This document shows positions 24,401 through 32,639 of a DNA stretch of 64,000 bases, piece by piece; the first letter of the stretch is position 1; each line of letters begins with the position of its first letter. The notes below the pieces were generated by a model. That model searched no databases. It was not told the DNA's origin and saw nothing but the letters and a program-made list of their open reading frames with translations. The DNA comes from Mesocentrotus franciscanus (Eukaryota; Echinodermata; Echinoidea; Camarodonta; Strongylocentrotidae), in NCBI GenBank assembly GCA_037976565.1, contig CP137669.1:36854912-36918911 (forward strand), in the 5' to 3' direction. Made by a program: the position numbers and the translations under genes.

Positions 24401-27205
24401 GAAAAACACAACCATCAGCAATATACACAATGGTATAGATATAAAGCCTGCACAAATTCACACCTACATTTGATGTCCTCTGTCACCATGTCTACAGTAA
24501 AACCACACAAACATACATGTATAAACCTTGACTTTGGAATAATTGCATCTGCATGGCAGAGCTATAGTTTTATAATGTACCTCATTAGCCTTGGAGGGGG
24601 TAAGAAGTCTGACATATCATAATATGACCGACAGGTGGAACTTATTAAAGGCCACGCCCACTCACTCAGCTGCTGTTCATGCTGAGGCAGCTATCAACAA
24701 TTGAAAATTTACACTGATGTGAAATGAAATCACACTTTCTAAAGAATATATTTTCACAATGACTATCGGTAATGCAGGAAATCGTTCAAAAGGAATTTAA
24801 AGATTCTTTGTATGCAGCATGTACATGCAATTAGCTTGTTGAAAACCTTCTTAAATGCCCACTTTATAGATTTTAGGCTTGCAAATTTCTGTAACACAAA
24901 TCTTATTTTCCAAATGCACATGAAAAATTACACAGCCGCCAAAGCTTATATAACAGAAGTCCAGGTTATTAAATCACTTGTAATGTATACCCCCCCCCCG
25001 CCCTTTAAAATAAATTGAACCTGAAGTGTACAGAATGCAGTCAACTGTAATAATAATATCAAAGTTTTCTTTTCAACTCAGTGATTACTTTACAGGTCAA
25101 ATCATATTCGTAGAGAGGAAGCTTTTCTCTTTTTCATTTTCTTTAAAGTACAAAGAAAGAACAATCTATATTCAAAGTAAACGATCTGTGTGCATATTTC
25201 TTTCTTTGAAAAATCAAGGCAAAAAAAAAAATGAATAAATATGAACATATCAGTTTGCCAAGAATTCACACAAATAGTGTTCGATTTGCCCTATGCCGTG
25301 ATCCTCGCTCAGGATCCAATTTTTCACTTGTCATTGTCTAAAATCTTGGAAGAAATCCAGAGCACAAGTGTTTTGAAACTTATCAAGCTTTATAATCTTT
25401 ATTCACCAAATACTTGTATGCAACAATGGGCTTTTTAATAGAAGCTTGAGCACTTATTCTTGTCATATATCTTAAATAGAACACTGTAAGGATTTGAAAT
25501 AGGTATGCCCTAAATTTTTGAGCAAATTACTCACAAAAGAATACATGTAGGTATCAGGATCAACATTTCTCTTCTCTTTTTTTGGTGCTGGAGCAATGTT
25601 TAACATCTAGAACTTATTTTTACCATTATATAGGCTAGAAAATGTTATCTTAAAGGGCAATCCAACCCATGTGATAAGTACAGAAAGAGAACAGCGAAAG
25701 TGTGAAATAAATTGGACCAATAACAAGAAAGTTATGAATGTTTGATATATGAGATCACAGCCATGTGCCTATGCGAATCTCAATTTGGCAATTGTGTCAG
25801 TGTTTTGTGACACAGTAACGGATAACTCTCCTGTTTGTCGTGTACAAAAATATCACTAATTTCTTTTCATCTCCCAAGTGCCTTCACTCTTGGGGCTCTA
25901 CTCAAAACATATTATGGAGAGTATATTATTACAGGTCCTCTAAAAAAGAAAAAGACTATCCTGAGTAATATATTATTTGAAAATTTGAAATTTTAGTAGT
26001 ATTGAAAGCAGAAAAATCAGAGAAGCATACTGCCTACTGGTGAAAGTTTGAATGAAATCAGGGAACCAATGGGAAAGTTGTCCTCAACTACATCACACAG
26101 GGACAATACAGATTCAGTCAATTTGAAGAGCCCATACCTATATGCTATAGTGATTGCAAATTTATAACTTTCCCATTTTCCCCCAGATTTCATTCAAACT
26201 TTCACCAGTAAAGGCAGTATGCTTCTCTGATTTTTCTGCTTTCTTCTAAAGTACATGAAGCTTGCTATCTTTAAGAAGATTAGATTTCCCTTTACTTCCT
26301 TTTGTTTTGATCAACGTCACTTGCCCCGCCTTATAAAAGAATAAAGAGATGAGATATGATTACAAATAATTTGCAACTGATATGATTAGGATATCAATAA
26401 TCAATCAGATCTCACATCACTTTAGAAGTGTTTAGTAGTACAGAGTTGATATCAATTGTAAATAATTTGTAATCAGTTGCAACTCTTTCATAAAAAGGGG
26501 CCTTGATCTACAATTCCCCACAGTTCCTGAATCAGAATTAAACTTGTGCATGATTATTGTTGTTGACACTTGACAGAAATCTTTGTTCAGTGCAATGCTT
26601 TGTTCAGTTCAGTGCAACTGCAAGGGCAATGAAAACATCTATTAGTAAGTATTACTGATCTAGACCTATGTCAATGACTAATCAACACGATATCAACTTA
26701 GGATTGTACATTATGGTCTGTCATACCACTAACTTACAAAGGTAAATCCATTTACATTTTGTAATTCATCATGATATATTAAATAAGGTCACTGAATACG
26801 GCTTATCATAGAAATTGATCGCCGAAACCGCCTATTGCATTGACCAATACCGGCTACGGCATTACATTACTTGTTATTACAACACACACAATCCCAAACT
26901 ACACACCCGACTGTGCTGCACGTTTCACACGTGTGAATAGTGCGTTGACAAGCTACATAATTCACCCAGCGTATATACACGCCGTACACAATATACTATG
27001 ATCCCCCATGTATAGTACAGCGTACATGTACCAACCTGTGTGAGATTGTCCAGTTCACCATCGTTTAATTCGTCCTGCAAAAGAGAACAAAAATACAACT
27101 AACATTGATTTACTGAGCACACGATGGACCGAATCTTGCAAATTTGTTATAAGGAGTTTAGCTTACGTCACTTTCAACGTCGATGTCCCTGTCATCGTCG
27201 CTCAT
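10045..27205 (-). CDS. MAX: Max, bHLH-leucine zipper transcription factor (five coding exons)
   Basis: The joined exons give 173 residues (vertebrate p22 Max is 160). Max dimerises with Myc, Mxd, Mnt and Mga in the nucleus and binds CACGTG. Seen here: an acidic N-terminus with the CK2-like VESD-D/E context at 10-14; basic region about 28-41 ([13 protein letters not shown]), with H33, E37 and R41 at the base-contacting positions known for Max; helix 1 about 42-55; loop; helix 2 from about 63 ([20 protein letters not shown]); zipper heptads M79, H86, L93, L100, L107 with the Max-typical Q96-N97 pair. The tail has an acidic serine stretch (134-142) and a basic KSRKRLK (150-156) matching the vertebrate nuclear signal, then a lysine/serine-rich extension to R173. 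Introns are 92 bp, 12.6 kb, 1.64 kb and 2.31 kb, all GT-AG. Identification is secure; the transcript ends are not known. Confidence 0.97.
10491..10655. mobile_element. MITE in Max intron 4, TAGGGACTTTTAGATTT termini
   Basis: 17 bases at 10491 pair perfectly with the complement at 10639-10655, and the inner GTGGACTGC and GCAGTCCAC also pair. 165 bp, non-coding, with outer TA on both ends consistent with a TA target duplication. Confidence 0.85.
11433..11482. repeat. 25-bp tandem duplication
   Basis: CCTTTAATGCACACCAGACA plus five bases is repeated once directly adjacent with a few differences. Within Max intron 4. Confidence 0.8.
12566..12689 (-). CDS. MAX: Max coding exon 4: helix 2 and most of the zipper
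   Basis: 124 nt, [20 protein letters not shown] through QNQTLEQQ plus one base of the next codon. Acceptor CAACAG|GCA, donor CAAA|GTGAGT. If the following intron were retained, the frame would add 15 residues ([15 protein letters not shown]) and stop at 12519-12521, cutting the zipper short. Confidence 0.97.
13624..14012. mobile_element. Dispersed repeat, paralogue of 40890-41445
   Basis: From TTAAAGCTAATCTTGAGCTT to CAGAACTCAAGCTTATATC this aligns along nearly its full length with the body of the element at 40840-41487, without the 169-bp insertion found there. In Max intron 3. The terminal inverted repeats visible at the other copy are not recognisable here. Confidence 0.8.
14330..14437 (-). 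CDS. MAX: Max coding exon 3: basic region and helix 1
   Basis: 36 codons, [20 protein letters not shown] through VPNLQGEK. Acceptor TTTTTAG|GCA, donor AAAAG|GTGAGT. Close to identical with vertebrate Max over the DNA-binding stretch; differences lie in helix 1 (SMLRDSVPN). Confidence 0.97.
14513..15069. mobile_element. TTAA-type MITE in Max intron 2
   Basis: TTAAAGGGATAGTTGAGTTC at 14513 pairs with the complement at 15050-15069 with one mismatch (the right end reads CCCTTCAA). The interior has an ATTA repeat at about 14720-14743 and a hairpin around 14866-14900 (AATATTTGTGG/CCACAAATATT). Overlapping open frames on both strands are by-products of the palindromes. Confidence 0.8.
15440..15482. 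repeat. (CA)n microsatellite
   Basis: CA dinucleotides with a CTG interruption near 15471, in Max intron 2. Confidence 0.95.
17674..17816. mobile_element. MITE, ATCAGGGCCCTGTTTCATAA termini
   Basis: The ends at 17674 and 17816 are inverted over about 23 bases with two mismatches; inside, TAACAAATGCC and the TTGTTATTGATAAC stretch add further pairing. 143 bp, in Max intron 2. Confidence 0.8.
18319..18582. mobile_element. MITE, GGGTGTTTCACAAAGATCCT termini
   Basis: 24 bases at 18319 pair with the complement at the right end; AGTTGGACTTAA on the left and TTAAGTCCAACTTA on the right extend the hairpin, as do GGAGAGCCATT and AATGGCTTTCC. 264 bp, in Max intron 2. Confidence 0.85.
20213..20956. 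mobile_element. 744-bp foldback element with about 300-bp inverted arms
   Basis: The left arm (20213 to about 20515) and right arm (about 20650-20956) are inverted copies with only scattered mismatches. They begin TTAAAGGGCCCATGACATCG and end with the exact complement. A short loop of about 130 bp lies between. TTAA is at both outer edges. Short open frames in the two arms are mirror products, not genes. It sits in Max intron 2, so pre-mRNA would contain both arms. Confidence 0.92.
21229..21422. mobile_element. MITE, CAGTCAAACCTG termini with TA duplication
   Basis: TA then CAGTCAAACCTG at 21231, and CAGGTTTGACTG then TA ending at 21422. The interior has GTAGACAGGTGGTCTTTGT-type direct repeats. 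Termini and TA duplication fit the Tc1/mariner/pogo group. A related copy is at 38337-38429, and a lone end may be near 23145. Confidence 0.85.
21496..21522. repeat. (CA)n microsatellite
   Basis: About 13 CA units in Max intron 2. Confidence 0.95.
22794..22952 (-). mobile_element. tRNA-derived SINE, family 2 copy 2
   Basis: Reverse-orientation copy: AAGTCCTCTCTGAGGGACTT, GGTAATGAGGATTAATACCT, ACTAGTGCATCAACTT, a decayed B-box, then CTGAGCCATCGCG at the tRNA-like head. In Max intron 2, opposite in orientation to the copy 670 bp away. Confidence 0.85.
23618..23809 (+). mobile_element. tRNA-derived SINE, family 2 copy 3 (best preserved)
   Basis: The A-box TAGCTCAGTTGGTAGAGCA and the B-box GGGTTCGAAACC are intact, and the anticodon-like loop reads TCTCGTAAT, suggesting a tRNA-Thr-type ancestor. 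The 3' acceptor arm is replaced by a body with TTTGGTAAGGCATTAATCCT, CAGAGAGGACCTTAAG and an ACT repeat tail at about 23794-23809. It is not a functional tRNA because the 5' and 3' ends do not pair. Confidence 0.88.
25650..26294. mobile_element. TTAA-type repeat, family B copy 1
   Basis: Shares ordered blocks with 53609-54210: TTAAAGGGCAATCCAACC, GAACAAGAAAGTTATGA-type, ACTCTCCTGTTTGTCGTGTA, CAAGTGCCTTCA, and the closing GATTAGATTTCCCTTTA. It also has an internal palindrome: AAGCAGAAAAATCAGAGAAG at 26006 pairs with its complement near 26221-26245. In Max intron 2. No transposase frame. Confidence 0.85.
26309..26509. mobile_element. Possible short MITE next to family B copy
   Basis: GATCAA...GCCCCGCCTTATAAAAGA on the left and TTTCATAAAAAGGGGCCTTG on the right are loosely inverted, and both arms share TTACAAATAATTTGCAACTG-like text. 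The ends are imperfect. Confidence 0.45.
26928..26933. promoter_or_regulatory. CACGTG E-box within a 14-bp palindrome (Max intron 2)
   Basis: CACGTG at the centre of TTCACACGTGTGAA (26924-26937), about 100 bp inside intron 2 from the exon 2 donor. CACGTG is the consensus site for Myc/Max and related bHLH-ZIP dimers. Binding is inferred, not shown. Confidence 0.45.
27036..27074 (-). CDS. MAX: Max coding exon 2 (39 nt, phase 0 on both sides)
   Basis: Encodes [13 protein letters not shown]. The acceptor is TTTTGCAG|GAC and the donor CACAG|GTTGGT, a weaker match to consensus than the other donors. It occupies the place of the optional 9-residue exon that separates vertebrate p22 from p21 Max. 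Because it is 39 nt and in phase, skipping it would leave the frame open. Confidence 0.88.
27167..27205 (-). CDS. MAX: Max coding exon 1
   Basis: Encodes [13 protein letters not shown] (13 residues) and ends at a GAC|GTAAGC donor, phase 0. The ATG fits because the peptide matches the Max family N-terminus (MSDNDDIEVESD in vertebrates). The 5' UTR start is unknown. Confidence 0.93.
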
Positions 27206-27340
27206 TGTGAATACGAATGTTCGATCTCCAGCGAAGAACGTACAGAATATTCCCTATTTCTGTGCAATATGGCGGTGTAAACAACGCCACGCGACTTACC
27301 CACGTGTGTTCAATGGGCGGAGCTGACGTTTATCACTCCG
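27206..27340 (-). promoter_or_regulatory. Probable Max 5' UTR and core promoter
   Basis: The 135 bases upstream of the ATG are more CpG-rich than the surroundings. They include ATATGGCGG (YY1-like, about 27268), CACGTG at 27301-27306, GGGCGG at 27315-27320 and TGACGT at 27324-27329. No TATA box in a sensible place. The transcription start cannot be fixed from sequence. Confidence 0.5.
27301..27306. promoter_or_regulatory. CACGTG E-box upstream of the Max start codon
   Basis: Perfect CACGTG about 96 bp upstream of the ATG. This is the binding sequence of the protein encoded by the gene itself. Other CACGTG sites occur by chance in the window (for example 4823, 6858, 7352, 8694, 57666), so position is the argument, not presence. 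Confidence 0.5.
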
Positions 27341-28358
27341 CATGTATGAGTTGGTCGTCTAAAAATTATTGCTCATATAATATCAGTAATATCAGTCATC
27401 ATTAATTTATATGTACTAAAATCAACTGTTTAGTGCTTAAAAACATCCACATAGATTATATTTGAAACTGAGTGAGAGTTATTGGCGTAAATACGGGGAC
27501 TATTTTATTTGCGTAATCATTGGTTTACGGTGATAGGTCAGTGTGAGTCAAGATGTAAACAAGGCTCACTGTGCATTGAACATGTCAACATCAATCAACT
27601 GCATGCATTCCAATAGTACTTGCTCCGACATGTCTGTATTATTTGTTTGAAACTGAGAAAGAGATGTGTTTGCGTGGAATATGTGCATTTTGATGTGCAT
27701 GCACCAAAAATAAACTCGATGCCCGTTTCCATTTTTGTGTTTCGATCGTTGACAAGTTGCTTTTTACACTAAGCTGTCAAACATCTGTCAAATCTTCATA
27801 TCTTTCGTTAGGGGAGTTGACACAGGAAAAAGACTTTTTGGTGAATTAAAACTATATATTCGTTAATTTTTCACATCACATATGTTTCGGAATGTACTAA
27901 AAACAGGAGTGTTTAAATTTGAGGAAAGTGGCCATGGGTGGGTCGAGCCACTTAGTCGCCCTCATATATCCTATATATTCCACCAGCCCTAAATTTCAAT
28001 TTATGCATGTTTTTTCTCCTTTAAACGTGCCTATACGCCTGCCAGCCATTCCAATTACCTGCTTAGGAAAAAAAGACTCTGTGGATGGCATCGTGACTGT
28101 GCATACATTAGTTGTTGCCATGTCGGGCAATCCTCTTACAAGCTGTTCATTGTCAAAATAAATGTTATTCGAAAGGTAGGCCCCGTACTCCTATATAGGC
28201 CATATGCGTAAAATTAGTAGACAGTGTTCTATTTTTCATCATCGAGACATGATTAGAAACGTATACTCGTATTTCTCATAGAGTGGTCTATCCAGCTAGA
28301 TGCCGGCATATTTCCCCAAGTGTTTGAATGCACAGATAAACTGTTAAAAAATCTTTAA
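27341..28358. other. Intergenic sequence upstream of Max
   Basis: No exon or repeat supported. May contain distal promoter elements; nothing specific recognised. Confidence 0.4.
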
Positions 28359-28413
28359 AAAACATACAAACAAACATACAAACATACAAACAAACAAACA
28401 AAAATACAAACAA
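28359..28413. repeat. AAAC/AAACATAC simple repeat
   Basis: Imperfect tandem AAAC and ATAC units. The minus-strand open frames across it encode valine/cysteine/phenylalanine repeats and are artefacts. Confidence 0.85.
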
Positions 28414-28680
28414 CTTCGTGGGTTTGAGGGCCCATGCAGCCTCGCGACCCAGATACAACAACCATTCCCCGGCCCCTTGCACCCCGGCCCCGTCTCCATC
28501 CCTCCCCTGATTTTGTTTGGATATGCCACAGCGGTTCTTTGACTGCATTTCATTTTATATCAGAAGGTGAGTATACGCCAAACGGTGGTCTGTACTAATA
28601 GCGATTAAACCCCTTTCAAGTATAGATTAAGCCTAGCCCTAGGCCTAATCTGATCTAATAAAAGAACCAAAACCGTATCC

Positions 28681-28983
28681 GGACACCTACCCCCTGGACA
28701 TCCACCCCCGGATAACTACCCCAGTCATTATCCCCTACGACAACCATCCTCTAGGACAGGGTAGTTGTCCGGGGGTGGTTGTCCTAGGAGGTAGTTGTCC
28801 TAGGGGGTAGTTGTCCAGGGGTAGTTGTCCGGGGGATAGTTGTCCCGGGGGTAGTCGTCCTAGAGGGTGGTTACCCTAGGGGGTGGTTGTCCTAGTGGGT
28901 AGTTGTCCTAGGGGGTAGTTGACTGGGGGTGGTTATCCGGGGGGTGGATGTCCAGGGGGTGGATGTCCAGGGGGTAGGTGTCC
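28681..28983. mobile_element. Foldback element with G-rich minisatellite core
   Basis: GGACACCTACCCCCTGGACA and nine more bases at 28681 are perfectly complementary to the right end at 28955-28983. Between them are about 11-13 tandem units of roughly 17 bp with consensus GGGGGTAGTTGTCCTAG, varying at a few places. A short inverted part at 28681-28745 is in the opposite sense to the rest. The palindromic ends suggest a transposon that acquired or generated a minisatellite. Confidence 0.85.
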
Positions 28984-29689
28984 TAGAACCTAAAAAAACA
29001 TATAATGAAGGTTTTACCAGTTTGTTATAATACTAGAGTCCTTTTTTTTATTTATTTTTTTACTTGAATCAAGTAATAAGATTGACGTTTGCTAGAATAT
29101 TCAATTTTCCTAAATATTCAATAGTTAACATCCATTAAATGGGAATAAAATAATTTGTCCGGCCGAACAGATAGGACCGGTACTTTGTATAACGGATAGC
29201 GAATTTCAGGGCAGCAAAAATTGATCATCAATTTACAACCCAAACAGTTTACCCGGATGAAACAGGTAAAATGGGGATTTAACAAACCGGGCTGACAATT
29301 TTTCTTGAAAATAACTTTTCCGTTTCTAAATTTTCGAGCGAGCGAGTTGAGGGAACAAACATTTTATTTGATTATTTCTGTACTGATATCTTGTTGTAAA
29401 ACTGTACAACTGAATGTATAAAAAAAAATACATGTAGATAATTCGCTGCCCAAAGATGAGGTAACGCTTTAACCCGAATAGCCTATAGATACAAAACGTA
29501 AAAGAAAAATAATATTCTTGTGTTTTTTTTTGGAGGGAGGGGGGCTACAGCCATGAGCCCCCCACCTGTAACATTTCTTTTAACAACATGAAGGGTTGAG
29601 CATGCATCATAGGGAATCCCGTTAGATAGAGTTGATCGACAAAAACAATACATCCACTGTGTGTTTGTTGTTATTTCCGTCATATAAAA

Positions 29690-30430
29690 AGAATATACAA
29701 TGAAAAGTAAGCAACAAAAAATAAACAAAGTTTATAAACGTATACATAATATACAGTTTACATAAGCAAGAATAATCACATGGCATTAAATTGAAGAAGA
29801 AAAGACCTAACAATAGCACTCAACAACACTTAGAACGAAAAAATGTACAACGAAATAATAAAATTAAAAAAACAGAGAAACAGACGGCTGGATAGTTGGT
29901 CTTCCATGTAATGGGAACCGAAAAGAAAAAGAAGTAGAAGATGGGGAGGGGGAAACAAAACAAGACAAAACAAAACAACAAGAACAATGGTATTTAAAGG
30001 AAAACAATTCGATGGAAGGTCTTACGTTATTGATTAATTCAGTTGTGAAAGAGATCGTTTAATTAAGGACAGAGATGTGCAATTGCGAATAGATTGGGGA
30101 ATGCTGCTATATAACTTAGCCCCCCTGTAGAAAAATATTGCGTTTGCAATTGTTTGATCGGGGTTTGGGTAGGGAAAGATTATTGTACCGTAGCTGATAA
30201 GATCTTGGGGTACTATATGAAATATGTTTACAGTTAAATAATTTGGTGTTATTGAGGATTTTAAACATCATTACCCTGATATGGAATATCTGGCGAGATT
30301 TCAAAGTCTCCCACCGCAGTATTTCATGCATTGAAGTAACAGAAAGATTTAACGGTTCTTTATTTTCAGAATAGCTTTTGCAATTAATTGATGTAATTTT
30401 CATAGGAAGAATGCCAAATTATGTCCGCAT
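29690..30430 (-). mobile_element. LINE 3' end, C-terminal coding remnant
   Basis: On the minus strand, 30403-30116 reads a peptide with VMMFKILNNT, a Y-T-R-like STPRSYQLRYN stretch and LPKPRSNNCKRNIF, the layout of the C-terminal tail of CR1/L2/jockey-type reverse transcriptase proteins. The matching frame continues with GGLSYIAAFPNLFA before stops. A/T-rich 3' UTR-like sequence follows toward 29690. No catalytic motif remains. Boundaries are approximate. Confidence 0.6.
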
Positions 30431-31270
30431 AATCTAGATGAGGTAAAATAATATTTTGGGTTAAGTTTCTTCTATAAATCAGTGTAAATCCATAAATCCA
30501 TGATTTCAAAACTTGCATTATACTTAGGTCTATGCAACAGTAATTTGTATATCTGTAGGTTTAACATAAACACAGAATGGTGTTCTCTTAAATTAAAAAA
30601 AAGGATGATAAAGAAAACTAACTTACCACCCCCCTCCCCCACCGTGACGGTGACCACACCAACAACAACAACAAAAACACTATACAACAAGCAAAAGTTG
30701 CGAAACATTTATTATACCCATGTACTATTCGTGTATTGTGCATCCATAGCCTTTTAATGTGATTTCGAAACGTGGTATCCCAAACAAATTTGAATACAAT
30801 GATTATTTTTTTCTGCTGGAAAACGATATGGCTCTCTTCCACGATCTGAGTCATCTTTTCTCTCCACTGGTAAGATAAGTAGTCTAGCGCCCCCTTCCGA
30901 TCGACCTTTTCTGTTGGTTTTAGATTTTCAGATTTTATTAGGCTTCTTTTCGTTTCCCTTTCAAGTTCAAGTTCAGGTTTATTTTGTCTTTCTTCCAACA
31001 TGAATGTAATTGATTGATTGATTGATTGATTTTTATTCGACAAGCTTCCAACATATACAATAATAACAGATCAAAAATAAGTCAGCTTGAACAGGATAAC
31101 CCACGAAAGCTCGAGAGCTTATTTCCAGTATAGGTCCCCTACATACATGCATGTACAAAATTAATAAGTTAAAATAGTAATATTTACAGACAGATAAGAA
31201 AAATAAAAGAATTACTTATTAAAGATAATGATAATAACAACATTAAACTGATGATAGAAATGATAATAAG

Positions 31271-31327
31271 TACAAGAAGAAAAAGAAGAAGGAGAAGAAG
31301 AAAAGAGGAGGAGGAAGAAGAGGAAAA
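31271..31327. repeat. Purine-rich GAA/GGA simple repeat
   Basis: AAGAAG, GGAGAAG and GAGGAGGAAG units within the LINE 3' UTR. Confidence 0.85.
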
Positions 31328-31416
31328 TAATGATGAATTTGTAGAATTTCTATAACGTACAAAAACATAAGTATATACAAAATGAAAAAGTATGAACCGG
31401 CAGAAGAATACAAATT

Positions 31417-32617
31417 TCAATCATATAACATGTCATTCACTTCTCTTCTCTGACTCTCAAGTATTAGGTATTCCTTTAATTTCCTCTTAAAATGAGCATA
31501 GTTTTCTATTTCCTTTACACCATTGGGAAGGGAATTCCAATGTTTTATGGCATTGAAATCAAACGAATTTCCAATACTACCTACTCTTTCTGGTAAGTTA
31601 AAGTTGAATCGGCTATTATTTTCTTGTATAATCATGAACGTCAGTAACAAGATCGAAGTTGGATCGAATATAATGATTCGACCTACTATGATAAATGTTA
31701 TGCACGTGATGCAATACGAGTTGTTTTGATCTTTGGTCGACTTCAAGAAAACGAGCTTTAGAAAGTTCGCAGTAGCCAACGTGAGTTTTTGGACCAGAAC
31801 AGTTGATAAATCTCACCATTTTGTTCTGTATAATCTTCAACTTATTTTGATCTGACTTGTTTATGTTACTATACCATGCAGGGTTAGCATAGTCAAATAA
31901 ACATTGAATAAGAGCAAAACAGAGTGTACGTCTTGCTTTTAAATCCATACAACTTTGATATCTGTACAAAATTTCAGACGAGAATTTGCTTTTTTTACAA
32001 CTGATTCTACTAAAGATGAAAATGAAATTGCGCTAGCCAACTCAATTCCTAAATACTTCACAGACTCCTTTCTCTTGATTACCGTGATTATTGTGTGTCA
32101 CTTTGAATTCAAATGACTTTTTAGAACTACTTTTAGAACAAAACAAAATGCTTTCTGTTTTTTCCAAGTGTAAAGAAAGCTCATTATCAGTCATCCAGTC
32201 GGCACACGTAGACAGCTGTTCACTGAGCTTTCCCTCAATATATTTAGGATCAGGATTTGAATAGAGTAGTACGCTGTCATCTGCGTACAATAATAGTTTT
32301 AAGTCTTTTATACAAATAAACATATCATTTATATAACTTGAAAATAGAATTGGGCCTTAAATGCTTCCCCGAGGAACACCGCATGTTATAGGCATTAGTT
32401 TGGAACGAATATCATGAATGGCCACTACTTGGTGTCGATTAGATAAGTAGGATCTTAACCACTCTAAACTTGCCTTATTAAAACCCATTAGTTGTAACTT
32501 CTTCAATAAGACGCAATGATTAACTGTATCAAAAGCCTTTTGCAGATCAAGGAGCACCATACCAACAAAGCTCCCTTGGGAAGTTTCTGTCCTCAAATAA
32601 TCAATCAAAATAGACAT
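31417..32617 (-). pseudogene. Reverse transcriptase remnant, broken by a stop and frameshifts
   Basis: Seen in order: LLDLQKAFDTVNH (32560-32520 region, RT block A aspartate), GVPRGSI (block B, family usually GVPQGS), an in-frame TAA at 32357-32359, then GPILFSSYINDMF and LLLYADDSVLLY (block C, catalytic YADD at about 32278-32289). The frame is lost near 32060-32100. The C-terminal text continues in other frames: ALIQCLFDYANPAWYSN, then FNAIKHWNSLPNGVKEI and FKRKLKEYL. The residues of the active site are still readable, so decay is moderate. It cannot make a full protein. Confidence 0.88.
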
Positions 32618-32639
32618 GTTTCAATCGCATAATACAATT

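Larger units (their letters stand above)
31011..32630 (-). mobile_element. 5'-truncated non-LTR retrotransposon (CR1/L2-like)
   Basis: The minus-strand order is: reverse transcriptase segment (32617-32042), C-terminal segment (31969-31417), 3' UTR with a purine-rich tract, and an AATC/ATTG tandem tail at 31011-31034. A tandem-repeat tail is typical of CR1/L2-like elements. The 5' part, including any endonuclease, is missing. A second short LINE-like 3' end (CTTGAACTTGAA on the minus strand) may abut it near 30960-31000. Confidence 0.85.

Noticed and set aside
28288..28553. Minus-strand frames with repeated V-C-L-F text
   Set aside because: Translation of AAAC/ATAC repeats; no supporting signal.
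30618..31043. 141-codon minus-strand open frame
   Set aside because: It starts in the LINE tail repeat and runs through unrelated sequence into a GTTGTT tract. No domain.
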